NCBI GenBank assembly: GCA_942490855.1
Contig: CALNYS010000004.1
Coordinates: 806,001 to 870,000 of the forward strand
Source of the DNA: CALNYS01 sp942490855
GTDB lineage: Bacteria > Planctomycetota > Phycisphaerae > Phycisphaerales > UBA1924
Reading direction: 5' to 3'
DNA: 64,000 nt
This document shows, piece by piece, positions 38,256 to 46,622 of the stretch. Every line of letters begins with the position of its first letter. Position 1 is the stretch's first letter. Position numbers and translations under genes: made by a program. The notes beneath the pieces were generated by a model, which had not been told where the DNA came from, ran no database searches, and was given only the letters and a program-made list of their open reading frames with translations.

Positions 38256-38627
38256 ATGCCGACGATCAACCAGCTGATTCGCAAGCCTCGGAAGGTGCAG
38301 GTCGCCAAGAGCAAAGTGCGCGACCTTGACCAGTGCCCGCAGCGCCGCGGTGTCTGTCTTCAGGTGAAGACTGTTACGCCCAAGAAGCCGAACTCCGCTC
38401 TCCGCAAGGTGGCGCGTGTCCGACTCTCCAACGGCAAAGAAGTGACGGCGTACATCGGCGGCGAGGGCCACAACCTGCAGGAGCACTCCATCGTGCTCGT
38501 GCGCGGGGGTCGCGTCCGCGACCTCCCCGGTGTGCGGTACCACGTCGTTCGCGGCACGCTCGACAGCCTCGGCGTCGACGGTCGTAAGAAGGGCCGCTCG
38601 AAGTACGGCGTCAAGCGCAGCAAGTAA
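38256..38627 (+). CDS. rpsL: 30S ribosomal protein S12
   Basis: 123 residues. MPTINQLIRKPRKVQ, TPKKPNSALRKVARVRLSNG, YIGGEGHNLQEHS and the final RSKYGVKRSK are conserved. At position 88 (E. coli numbering with Met) the residue is Arg (GGRVRDLPGVRYH) instead of Lys; in E. coli and Mycobacterium K-to-R here confers streptomycin resistance. Lys43 and the RimO-modified Asp89 are kept. It is followed by rpsG after 123 bp, as in the str operon, but the usual fusA/tuf genes do not follow. Confidence 0.98.
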   Translation: MPTINQLIRKPRKVQVAKSKVRDLDQCPQRRGVCLQVKTVTPKKPNSALRKVARVRLSNGKEVTAYIGGEGHNLQEHSIVLVRGGRVRDLPGVRYHVVRGTLDSLGVDGRKKGRSKYGVKRSK

Positions 38628-38750
38628 GAATTCGCCACGCCCCGTGTTTGATGCGGGTCGTGTTTCATTTTCACGGGCAAGTAACCCGCGGTCTGCGCGG
38701 GTGAACGTACGGGCGTCGATTCGGCGCCGGACGAGCCAGGAGGCATCACG

Positions 38751-39242
38751 ATGGCCGGTCGGATTACCAAGTCAGAAGAGCAGCTGCGCCCCGACGCGCG
38801 GTACAACGATCTGCGTCTCGCGAAGTTCATCAACTGCGTGATGCACGACGGTCGCAAGACCGCCGCGACGCGCGTGATGTACGACGCGATGGATCAGATC
38901 GACGGCAAGCTGCAGAAGGAAGACGACCCGAACAAGCCCGAGGGCGCGCTCGAGGTCTTCCACCTCGCGATCGAGAACGTGAAGCCCTACGTCGAGGTGC
39001 GTTCGAAGCGCATCGGCGGCGCCAACTACCAGGTGCCGATGCAGGTGCCCAAGCGCCGTCAGCAGTCGCTTTCGTTCCGCTGGATCATCGACGCGGCTCG
39101 CAAGGAGAAGGGGCGCCCGATGGCGAACCGTCTCGCCGACGAGCTGTACGCGGCGGCCAAGAACGAGGGCAAGGCGATGCAGGTCCGCGAGCAGACCATC
39201 CGCATGGCTGAGGCGAACAAGGCCTTCGCGCACTTCGCCTGA
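38751..39242 (+). CDS. rpsG: 30S ribosomal protein S7
   Basis: 163 residues. It nucleates assembly of the 30S head and contacts E-site tRNA. Conserved stretches are VEVRSKRIGGANYQVPMQV, RRQQSLSFRWIIDAARKE and the C-terminal MAEANKAFAHFA. Start ATG 38751 with AGGAGG upstream. Second gene of the rpsL-rpsG unit, ended by the terminator at 39272-39304. Confidence 0.98.
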   Translation: MAGRITKSEEQLRPDARYNDLRLAKFINCVMHDGRKTAATRVMYDAMDQIDGKLQKEDDPNKPEGALEVFHLAIENVKPYVEVRSKRIGGANYQVPMQVPKRRQQSLSFRWIIDAARKEKGRPMANRLADELYAAAKNEGKAMQVREQTIRMAEANKAFAHFA

Positions 39243-39271
39243 CCCGGCGGTCCACTACCGAAAACTCTGTA

Positions 39272-39304
39272 GGCGGCGTTCTCGACGGGACGCCGTCTTT
39301 TTTT
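39272..39304 (+). terminator. Intrinsic terminator of rpsL-rpsG
   Basis: An 8-bp stem (39272-39279 with 39290-39297, one G-T) followed by seven T. Its T run overlaps the stop codon of the convergent halogenase-like gene. Confidence 0.9.
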
Positions 39305-41084
39305 ATGCGCTGGCGTCCTGCGCGGGGTCGGCGCCGTCGAACGCGGAGGCTTCTGGCCTGCGGAGCTTGTCCTCACGGTGCTCGCAGATGAAGCCGTTCT
39401 TCTCCTGCGGGTCGATGATGAGGAGGGGTTTCCCCTTGCGGACGGAGCACTGGACCCAGCGTTCTGCGGTGAGCGCCTCGAGCACCTGGAGGATGGTGTT
39501 GTCGATCGACTGCGCGCCGGACGAGCCGGAGTAGCTAGCACGGACGTGCTTGAAGATCTGGTCGATGCTTGAGTGCTTGCGGAGCGCTTCGATCACGTAG
39601 CTCTGGAGGCCTTCGATGACGAGCTTCTTGCCGGCGCGGACGTAGCAGGGGACGGGGGTGATGCGTCCGTTCTCGAGGTGGGCGACGGTCTTCTTCTCCG
39701 CCCCTTTGAGGTTGAGCTTGAAGACGTTCTTGCCTGAGATCTGCCAGTTCGCGGTCTCGCCCGAGAGCCACTGCATGGTGTGTTTGAGCGAGGTGATATC
39801 GAACCCGCCGACGCCGACGCGCCCCGGGGTGTCGTCGGCGAACCCGCCGGTGGAGAGCCAGCGGAAGGCCTCGTCGGGGTTGAGATCGAGGCCGGCTTCC
39901 TTGGCGATCTCGGCGCAGTTCTCGCGGATGTCTTCGAAGATGCCGTTGGCGGAGTACCAGTACTCGGCGAAGCGGTGGTGCTGGCTGATGCGGTTGCGTT
40001 GGAGCTCGTCGTAGCGCGAGACGAGCCACGCGGGGTCGTGCTCGCCGATGTCGAGCTCGATGAGGGTGTACGCGAGTTCCTTGGCGCCGGTGTGGGTGAG
40101 CGTGAGACCCGCGGCGAGGATGGGGTCGGCGAAGCCGGCGGTCTCGCCCACGAGGAACCAGTTCTTGCCGTAGGTGCGGTCGACCACGAAGGACCAGTCG
40201 GTGGTGGTGAGGACTTTCTCGTCGCCGCAGTCGGACTCCGCGCCCTCGATGAGGGCGCTGATGTAGGGCTCCTCCTTGAGCGCTTGGCGGTAGAGCTCGA
40301 GGGGGGATTTCCCGGAGGCCTTGTAGTGCTTGGCGGGGGTGACGAGGCCGATGCTGGTGCGCGTGGCCGAGAGCGGGATGAACCAGATCCAGCCGTAGGG
40401 GAGCGAGCGGACGTGGACGCGGGTGGCGCCGAGGTTGGTCTCTTCGGCCCAGCGCTCGCAGTTCCAGTAGTCGTAGAACGCGACGTTCTGGAGGAGGGTG
40501 GGGGCTTCGACCTTGACGTCCATCTTGCGCCGGAGGGTCGCGGCGGCGCCGGTCGCGTCGACGTACCAGCGCGCGGTGACGGTGCGCCCGTCTGAGAGAG
40601 TGATGGACACCACGCGGTCGCCGTCGCGTTGGATCTCGTTGGCGCGGGTTTCCTGGCGGACCTCGCAGCCGAGTTCCTCGGCGTGGTTGAGGAGGATCTC
40701 GTCGTACACGGCGCGGTCCACCTGGAACGCGGTCTGGAGGCGGTACCCGTCGTAGCGCCCGGGGCGCTCGGCGGTTTGGGGGAGGCGGTCGAGGGGTACG
40801 AACTCAAAGTCCCACGGGGTGGTCGTTGCGCCCCAGGTGTAGGACGCGCCGATCTTCACGGGGAAGTCGGCGGCCTCGACTTTGTCCCACGCGCCCATCT
40901 CGTGGAGGATGTTGCTCACGGCGGGCAGCTGGCTCTCGCCGACGTGCTCGCGCGGGAACTTCTCTTTCTCGACGATCAGGACCGAGAGCTCGGGTCTGTA
41001 CTTCTTGAGGAAGGACCCGAGGGTGGAACCGGCGGGACCGCCACCCAAGACGAGGACATCGTACTCATAGCCGGTGTCAGCCAT
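39303..41084 (-). CDS. Flavin-dependent halogenase-like monooxygenase, paralogue 1
   Basis: 593 residues. FAD-binding GGGPAG (14-19), HVGESQLPAV and the flavin-motif ETAGFADPILAAGL are present. GWIWFIP (231-237) is the WxWxIP motif of flavin-dependent halogenases, and Lys77 in FPVKIGASYTWG sits where halogenases carry the lysine that guides hypohalous acid. About 150 residues at the C-terminus (VIEALRKHSSIDQIFKHV, then VLEALTAERWVQCSVRKGK) form an extra helical domain. Alternatives are geranylgeranyl-reductase-like or other FAD monooxygenases. No NRPS/PKS or partner flavin reductase is nearby. It lies directly downstream of paralogue 2 (24 bp). Confidence 0.8.
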   Translation of the reverse strand: MADTGYEYDVLVLGGGPAGSTLGSFLKKYRPELSVLIVEKEKFPREHVGESQLPAVSNILHEMGAWDKVEAADFPVKIGASYTWGATTTPWDFEFVPLDRLPQTAERPGRYDGYRLQTAFQVDRAVYDEILLNHAEELGCEVRQETRANEIQRDGDRVVSITLSDGRTVTARWYVDATGAAATLRRKMDVKVEAPTLLQNVAFYDYWNCERWAEETNLGATRVHVRSLPYGWIWFIPLSATRTSIGLVTPAKHYKASGKSPLELYRQALKEEPYISALIEGAESDCGDEKVLTTTDWSFVVDRTYGKNWFLVGETAGFADPILAAGLTLTHTGAKELAYTLIELDIGEHDPAWLVSRYDELQRNRISQHHRFAEYWYSANGIFEDIRENCAEIAKEAGLDLNPDEAFRWLSTGGFADDTPGRVGVGGFDITSLKHTMQWLSGETANWQISGKNVFKLNLKGAEKKTVAHLENGRITPVPCYVRAGKKLVIEGLQSYVIEALRKHSSIDQIFKHVRASYSGSSGAQSIDNTILQVLEALTAERWVQCSVRKGKPLLIIDPQEKNGFICEHREDKLRRPEASAFDGADPAQDASA

Positions 41085-41108
41085 ACCGGTCGAGCTCCGA
41101 GGGGAGGG

Positions 41109-42899
41109 TCAGAGGCGGGACTTGAACGTGGCGTCCGAGGTCGAGATCGACTCGTTAGCCGCGTCACTGGAGCGGATGAACTTGGATTCTTTGTTGGAGA
41201 CGCGGAGCATGGTCTTGCGCTTGTTGCGCTTGCGGAGGACCCAGTGCTCCTGGCACATCACCTCGAGGGCCTGGATGCAGGCGTTGTAGGCGGAGTAGTG
41301 GTGCTTCTCGGGGATCTTGTTGGCGATCCAGCCCTTGATGTGCCCGACGATCTCTTCGATGTTCTGGCTGCGCTCGAGGGAGGCGTGGACGACGCCGTAG
41401 TAGCCCGTGAGCGGGAGAACGGCGGTGCCTCTCGTGAAGCACTCGACCTGGGTGATGCGTCCGTTCTCGAGCGAGCCGACGAAGCCTTTCTCGGCGCCGC
41501 GCATGTTGAGCGTGAAGACGTTGTAGTTGTCCACGAGCATCTCGCAGGATCGACCGCCCGGGTCGAACTGTTCGATGACGTGCTTGGCGGAGGCGATGTC
41601 GAAGGAGCCGAAGGTCGCGAGGCCGAGCTGCTCGGTGGTGAAGCCGCCCTGGCTGAGCCAGCGCCAGGCTTCCTTGGGCGAGAGCTTGAGGCCCGAGTCC
41701 TTGGCGATCGTCTGGCAGTGCTCGGCGATGTCGCTGAAGCAGCCGTTGGCGGCGTACCAGAACTGCGCGAAGCGGATGTGCTGCGCGATGTTCTTGCGGT
41801 TGCGTTCGTCGTAGCGCTCGCGGACCCACTGGGCGTCGAGCTCGCCGCGGTCGAGTTCGAGGATGGCGTACGCGGCCTCGCGGGCGGAGCCGTGCGCGAG
41901 GCTCATGCCGGCGGCGAGGATGGGGTCGGCGAAGCCGGCGGCCTCACCGCAGATGAACCAGTTGTCCCCGATGAGCTGGTCGGCGAGGTGCGACCAGTCC
42001 TTGCAGCTCTGGAGCGGGCCTTCCTGCTCGCCGTTGACGATGAGCTTGGCGATGTCGGGCTGCTCGCTGAGCGCCTTGGTGTAGAGCTCTTCGACGGAGA
42101 GGCCGGTGGACTTGTAGTGGTCCGAGGGCATGATGAGCCCGATGCTGGTGCGGTCGGGGCCGAGGGGGATGAACCAGATCCAGCCGTAGGGGAGGCTGCG
42201 CACCTGCACGCGGGTGGCGCCGACGCCGATCTCGACGGCCCAGTCGGCGTTGCGCCAGTAGTTCCAGACGGCGATGTTGCGGAGCTGGGAGTTGACGTTG
42301 GTCTCGACGCCGAGCGCGCGGCGCATGAGCCCGACGACGCCCGATGCGTCGATGTAGTAGCGCGCGGTGATGGTCTCGCCGGTGTCGATCGTGACGCCGG
42401 TGATGCGCTTCTCGCAGCGCCCGTTGTTCTCGGGTCCGTCGGTGAGGATCTCGGTGACGCGGGTTTCCTCGCGGACCTCGGCGCCCATCTCCTCGGCGTG
42501 GCGGAGGAGGATGGTGTCGTACTCGGCGCGGTCGACCTGGAAGGCGGTGTAGGTGCGCTGCCCCTCGTACTTGGCGGGGCGCGGTTCGTCCTTCCAGCTC
42601 TCAACGGGGTAGAAGTCAAAGTCCCAGCGGTCGTTGGTGGCGCCCCAGGTGTAGGAGGCGCCGATCTTGATCGGGAACTGGGCCGCTTCGACTTTCTCCC
42701 AGACGCCCATCTCGTGGAGGATGGGGCCGATGGAGGGGAGCTGGCTCTCGCCGACGTGATCGCGCGGGAACTTTTCCTTCTCGAGGATCAGGATTTTGAG
42801 CTCGGGGTTGTACTTCTTGAGTAGGGAAGCACAGGTCGTGCCCGACGGACCGCCGCCGATGATGAGGACGTCGTAATCGGGCGCGGGCTCGGTCGGCAT
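41109..42899 (-). CDS. Flavin-dependent halogenase-like monooxygenase, paralogue 2
   Basis: 596 residues, colinear with the downstream paralogue over nearly the whole length. GGGPSG (15-20), HVGESQLPSI, Lys78 in FPIKIGASYTWG, GWIWFIP (239-245) and CGEAAGFADPILAAGMSL are all conserved. The C-terminal helical domain is shared (HIKGWIANKIPEKHHYSAYN) but more diverged. The pair looks like a tandem duplication followed by divergence, perhaps with different substrates. The 257-bp region upstream contains the likely promoter and the terminator of the next gene. Confidence 0.8.
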   Translation of the reverse strand: MPTEPAPDYDVLIIGGGPSGTTCASLLKKYNPELKILILEKEKFPRDHVGESQLPSIGPILHEMGVWEKVEAAQFPIKIGASYTWGATNDRWDFDFYPVESWKDEPRPAKYEGQRTYTAFQVDRAEYDTILLRHAEEMGAEVREETRVTEILTDGPENNGRCEKRITGVTIDTGETITARYYIDASGVVGLMRRALGVETNVNSQLRNIAVWNYWRNADWAVEIGVGATRVQVRSLPYGWIWFIPLGPDRTSIGLIMPSDHYKSTGLSVEELYTKALSEQPDIAKLIVNGEQEGPLQSCKDWSHLADQLIGDNWFICGEAAGFADPILAAGMSLAHGSAREAAYAILELDRGELDAQWVRERYDERNRKNIAQHIRFAQFWYAANGCFSDIAEHCQTIAKDSGLKLSPKEAWRWLSQGGFTTEQLGLATFGSFDIASAKHVIEQFDPGGRSCEMLVDNYNVFTLNMRGAEKGFVGSLENGRITQVECFTRGTAVLPLTGYYGVVHASLERSQNIEEIVGHIKGWIANKIPEKHHYSAYNACIQALEVMCQEHWVLRKRNKRKTMLRVSNKESKFIRSSDAANESISTSDATFKSRL

Positions 42900-43063
42900 G
42901 GCTCAATCTCTCCTGTGGCGTCCGCGTGGTGCGGCGTCGTTTCTGCGGTTGAAGTGTAGAGGGGTTCGGGGCGTCGGCAACGAGGAAAACCCTGCGGAGT
43001 GCGGGCGGTGCGGGTGAGGCGAGGGGGGCGGGTCCGGTAGCCGGTCGGGCCCGTGTCATGACG

Positions 43064-43095
43064 AAAAAAAGCCCCGGTCCGAGAAGGACCGGGGC
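43064..43095 (-). terminator. Intrinsic terminator of the PEP-CTERM-like gene
   Basis: On the minus strand GCCCCGGTCC-TTCTC-GGACCGGGGC forms a perfect 10-bp stem (43071-43095) followed by seven T (43064-43070). It lies 61 bp after the gene at 43157-43750. Confidence 0.93.
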
Positions 43096-43156
43096 TCTTG
43101 TCATCAGAAGACATGCGTTCCGTGACGACCCCCGAGGGGGTCAGCCATCAGCCGGT

Positions 43157-43750
43157 TTAGCGGCGACGGCGGGCAGCGGCGAGGCCGCCGAGCCCGAAGA
43201 GCGCCGCGGCGCCGGGGGCGGGAACGAAGTTCACCGTGATGAAGGAACCGGCGCCGAAGGTGCCGTCCATGCCGGTGTCGTCGAAGATCTCACCGATGAT
43301 GAGGGTCCAGGTGCCGTCGCCGGCGGTGCCGTCCATGACGGACGTGGAGCCAGCGGCGGAGAGGCCGACGCCGGTGGTGCCGGAGCCGCCCAGGAGGACG
43401 TCAGCGAACATGTCGCGAGCAGCGTTGAAGCCGCTCTCGGGGGTGCTGCCGAAGTGGATGTTGCCGTCGGCAGCGCCGTCGCCGACCGCGGGGCCGAAGC
43501 CGTCAGCCGAAGCGCCGGGGGCGACGAGCTCGATGGCGAGCTCCTCGGACCACGAAAGGCTGCCAGTCGCGGGGCCGTAATCGATGCTGTAATCGATGCC
43601 GGAGACAACGTTGCCGGAGCCGGAGGCGGCCATCATGAGGGTGAGGGGGGTAGCGGCGTCGATGCTGATGCCGGACAGGTCGAAGGTGACGCTGGCGGAG
43701 GCAGCGGAGGCGCCGAGGCCGGCGGCAGCGATGAGGGCGATCGTGTTCAT
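43157..43750 (-). CDS. Secreted protein with PEP-CTERM-like sorting signal
   Basis: 197 residues from MNTIALIAAAGLGASAASAS, a signal peptide cleaved after ASA. The middle is a G/S/T-rich beta domain that resembles a proprotein convertase P/jelly-roll-like domain (DYSIDYGPATGSLSW, TWTLIIGEIFDDTGMDGTF). The end VPAPGAAALFGLGGLAAARR plus RR is the planctomycete VPxPG-membrane-helix-Arg tail used for sorting by an exosortase-like system. It is single-gene, with a strong terminator. Function of the mature domain is unknown. Confidence 0.85.
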   Translation of the reverse strand: MNTIALIAAAGLGASAASASVTFDLSGISIDAATPLTLMMAASGSGNVVSGIDYSIDYGPATGSLSWSEELAIELVAPGASADGFGPAVGDGAADGNIHFGSTPESGFNAARDMFADVLLGGSGTTGVGLSAAGSTSVMDGTAGDGTWTLIIGEIFDDTGMDGTFGAGSFITVNFVPAPGAAALFGLGGLAAARRRR

Positions 43751-44046
43751 GTTTCTATCTCTCCATGGTTCGTACGAACGACGTGCATGCACACCACACG
43801 GTGCGCATAACTCCTACCGTGGGAATACCCACGGATTCGAATGCGACGACGCAAGCGTCGGCGCGACTCAGATGTTCGCTGTGTGACGGTTCTTCCCGTG
43901 ATGAGAAAGTTGCCCTTCTCATCTACGCCAGCACGCAGCGTTGTCCACAGGTATGAATAAGCCAATCGGGAGCCTGATGCAAGGTTTTCTTAGCGATTCT
44001 CTGAACATACAAGGGTTGTAAGGCCTGTATGAGTTGATCCGACTCT
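43751..44046. other. Gap between the PEP-CTERM-like gene and tsaC
   Basis: 296 bp, AT-richer than its surroundings, holding the promoter and leader of the PEP-CTERM-like gene. A perfect hairpin CCGTGGG-AATA-CCCACGG lies at 43817-43834. No open frame with a plausible start is seen. Confidence 0.5.
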
Positions 44047-44679
44047 TTATGGGGCCCGGTCGCGTGGGGGGGCTTCGATCGCTGATTGCAGGCGATGAAG
44101 CGGGATCGGTCCCTCTCGCAGCACCTGGATCTCCGAGTTATCAGACACCGTGGCGACGGTCGAGGGCGGAGACGCCGGCAGCAGGCCTCCGTACAGGCGG
44201 GACACGTCAGAATGAAGAAAAGCGGGCGGGAGGTCCTCGATGCGTTGGACGGGGGGCTCGCCGGACAGGTTTGCGCTGGTGCACGCGAGCGGGCCGCCGA
44301 ATTCTCTCAGGAGTTGGAGCGCGACGGCGTGGTCGGGTTGGCGGAGGCCCACGGTCGCGGCGCCGGCGGTGACCGCTTCCGGGATCCAGCCGGCCGCGGC
44401 GACGACGATGGTCAGCGGCCCCGGCCAGAACGCGTCGGCGAGCCGGCGCGCGGCTTCCGGCCACGCGGCGGCGCAGCGCTGGGCGTCCTCGATCGACGGG
44501 ACGAGCAGCGGGAGGGGGTTGGTGTCGGGGCGTCCTTTGAGCTCGAAGACCCGTCGGACGGCGTCTTCGTTCCGGGGATCGGCGGCGACGCCGTAGACGG
44601 TGTCGGTCGGGAGGACGACCGGGCGCCCGTCGCGGAGCGCCTCGGCGGCGCGCCGGACGTCGTCGTCGCGGACGGTCAT
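44047..44679 (-). CDS. tsaC: L-threonylcarbamoyladenylate synthase (TsaC/YrdC)
   Basis: 210 residues. It makes threonylcarbamoyl-AMP for the t6A37 modification of ANN-decoding tRNAs. Conserved stretches: GRPVVLPTDTVYGVAADP, FELKGRPDTNPLPLLV, FWPGPLTIVV, VGLRQPDH and ACTSANLSGEPP. It is the short YrdC type without the Sua5 C-terminal domain. Its ATG overlaps the stop of the upstream tolC-like gene by four bases, an unusual pairing that suggests simple co-transcription. Confidence 0.93.
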   Translation of the reverse strand: MTVRDDDVRRAAEALRDGRPVVLPTDTVYGVAADPRNEDAVRRVFELKGRPDTNPLPLLVPSIEDAQRCAAAWPEAARRLADAFWPGPLTIVVAAAGWIPEAVTAGAATVGLRQPDHAVALQLLREFGGPLACTSANLSGEPPVQRIEDLPPAFLHSDVSRLYGGLLPASPPSTVATVSDNSEIQVLREGPIPLHRLQSAIEAPPRDRAP

Positions 44680-46496
44680 CTCGGGAGGATCGCGGCGCGC
44701 AGAGCGGGTTCCTGGAGAGCGTCGGTGGCGCGGGCGTCGAGCTCGTCGGGATCAACGGCCACGCCGACCTGCTCGAGGCTCAGGCCGAGGGCCTGCGCGG
44801 CCTCGGCGAGCGCGATGGCGTAGTCGGTGCGCGCGCCGATCTCGTCGAGTTCCGCGCGAGCGAGGGCTTCCTGGCGGTTGAGCTTGAGGTTGAGGAAGTC
44901 CGGCGTGAGGCCCCGCACGGTTTCTTCTTCCACCAAGAGGGCGCGCAGGTTCTCGGCGGCGGCGAGGCGGGCGAGGCGGGTCTGTTCGATCAGGCGGTAG
45001 TCGGTTGCGACGTTGCGGAGGGCGGCTTTGACGTCTTCGACGGCCCGGCGGGCGATGGAGCGGTAGTCGATGACGCTCTGCACGCCGCGGAGGCGGGCGG
45101 CCCGGCGCCCGCTGAGGGCGTCGCGGTTGCCGAGGGGGACCTCGAAGGAGAGCCCGATCGCGGCGTCCACGAAGTCGGTCTCGACGGCTTCCTCGAAGGC
45201 CTGGTCGGCGTCGGGGTCGAGCCCGTACGCGGAGAGTCGGAAGGAGAGGTCGAGCTGGGGGAGCACGGCGTCGCGTGCGACGCCTTCGCGCACGGCGGCG
45301 TCCTGGACGCGGATGAGGGCCCGGCGGACGTCGGGGCGTCGCTGGAGGGCGCCGGCGAGGGCGTCGCTGAAGTTGTAGACGGTTGGGACGGTCAGCGGCG
45401 CTTCGCTCGCGACGAACGCCGTCTCGTTGATCATGGGGTGATCGGGGTCGTTGATGAGGCGCTTGAGGGCGTCGGAGGCGTTACGCACGGAGCGCTGGGC
45501 GCGGATCAGGTCGGCGCGCCGGGCCTCGACGCGCGCGGCGGCGTCGGCGAGCTCGGCGTCGGTGACGTCGAACCCGTATCGCCCGCGGAGGGCCTCGCGG
45601 GTCTCGACGCCGCGGTCGAGGAGGCGTTGCTGGATCAGCAGCGTTTCGCGCGAGCGGCGCAGGGTCCAGTACGCCCGCTCGACGTCGGTGATCGTCGTCA
45701 TGAGCGTGTCGCGGGCTTGCTCGAGGGCGTCCTCGTTGGCGTTCTCGGCGAGACGGACGTCGGCGAGCGCGACGTCGGCGCCGAAGCCGCGGAGCAACGG
45801 CTGGGTGAAGATGAGGTCCAGCGAGGCCTGTCGGGAGGGGTCGGGGATCCGGGAGAAGCCGGGGGTCGCGTTGTTGTCCACGTTGAGCCCGGCGCGGAGC
45901 TCGAGCGTCCCGTTCGTGGTGAGGCGCTTGCGCAGCCCGGTGTCGGCCGAGACGCTGTCGGAGCGGTTGAGCCCGGTGCCGACGGGGGTCATGCCGACGC
46001 TGGTGACGGGCTGTTCCTGGTCGGTGGTGCTGCGTTCGATGCCGGCAAAGAGCACCCAGTCGAAGGCGGCCTGGGCCTGGGTGAGCTGGGCTCGGGTGAT
46101 GGGGGGCGTGAGGCGGGCAGAGCGGGCGTCGTCGGCGCCGCTGATCGCGAGCTCGAGGGCCCTGGCGAGAGTGATGGGGGTTTCGCCTGAGTCGCGCCCG
46201 GTGAGATCGGGCCCGAGGGGGGCCTCGGCGTCGGCGTAGGAGGAAGGGCCGCTGATGGCGGCGAGTTCCTCGAGGCGTTCGTCGCTGAGCCCGAGGTTGG
46301 GGTTCTCGTCGCGCGGCACGGTCGATTCGGCGCGGCTGATCGCTTCGGCGTCGAGGCGCCCTCGGATGGACTCGATCACGTTGCGGCGCAGGATGTCGGC
46401 CTCGGGCGCGGGCGGGAGCGAGGAGCAGCCGGCCAGTGCGAGGAGCACGGCGGGGGCGAGCACGCGGGCGCGTGGTGTGGTGGTTCGTTGGGGCAT
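44676..46496 (-). CDS. TolC-family outer-membrane efflux lipoprotein
   Basis: 606 residues from MPQRTTTPRARVL (46496). Lipobox LLALAGC marks an acylated N-terminus, followed by a ~90-residue extra region. The rest shows the duplicated OEP helical-hairpin pattern: SLDLIFTQPLLRGFGADVAL, VERAYWTLRRSRETLLIQQ, RRPDVRRALIRVQDAA and VPLGNRDALSGRRAARLRGV. Such proteins form trimeric outer-membrane tunnels for RND, MFS or type I systems. No inner-membrane pump is encoded nearby. It is longer than typical TolC (about 450-500 residues). Confidence 0.9.
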   Translation of the reverse strand: MPQRTTTPRARVLAPAVLLALAGCSSLPPAPEADILRRNVIESIRGRLDAEAISRAESTVPRDENPNLGLSDERLEELAAISGPSSYADAEAPLGPDLTGRDSGETPITLARALELAISGADDARSARLTPPITRAQLTQAQAAFDWVLFAGIERSTTDQEQPVTSVGMTPVGTGLNRSDSVSADTGLRKRLTTNGTLELRAGLNVDNNATPGFSRIPDPSRQASLDLIFTQPLLRGFGADVALADVRLAENANEDALEQARDTLMTTITDVERAYWTLRRSRETLLIQQRLLDRGVETREALRGRYGFDVTDAELADAAARVEARRADLIRAQRSVRNASDALKRLINDPDHPMINETAFVASEAPLTVPTVYNFSDALAGALQRRPDVRRALIRVQDAAVREGVARDAVLPQLDLSFRLSAYGLDPDADQAFEEAVETDFVDAAIGLSFEVPLGNRDALSGRRAARLRGVQSVIDYRSIARRAVEDVKAALRNVATDYRLIEQTRLARLAAAENLRALLVEEETVRGLTPDFLNLKLNRQEALARAELDEIGARTDYAIALAEAAQALGLSLEQVGVAVDPDELDARATDALQEPALRAAILPR

Positions 46497-46622
46497 GTAG
46501 GCGGACGGTATCCCGCGCACGTGGGGGGGTCAAAGCGTGGCGCGCACGCGGGCGGTATTGTAAGGGATGCACCTAGGTACGAGCCGGAGCGCGTGAACGC
46601 CCACGGCGCAGGAGGCCGGGAA

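Noticed and set aside
40629..42824. Plus-strand open frame opposite the halogenase-like genes
   Set aside because: Shadow of two clear FAD-enzyme genes; the product has only repetitive G/E/V/D/A sequence.
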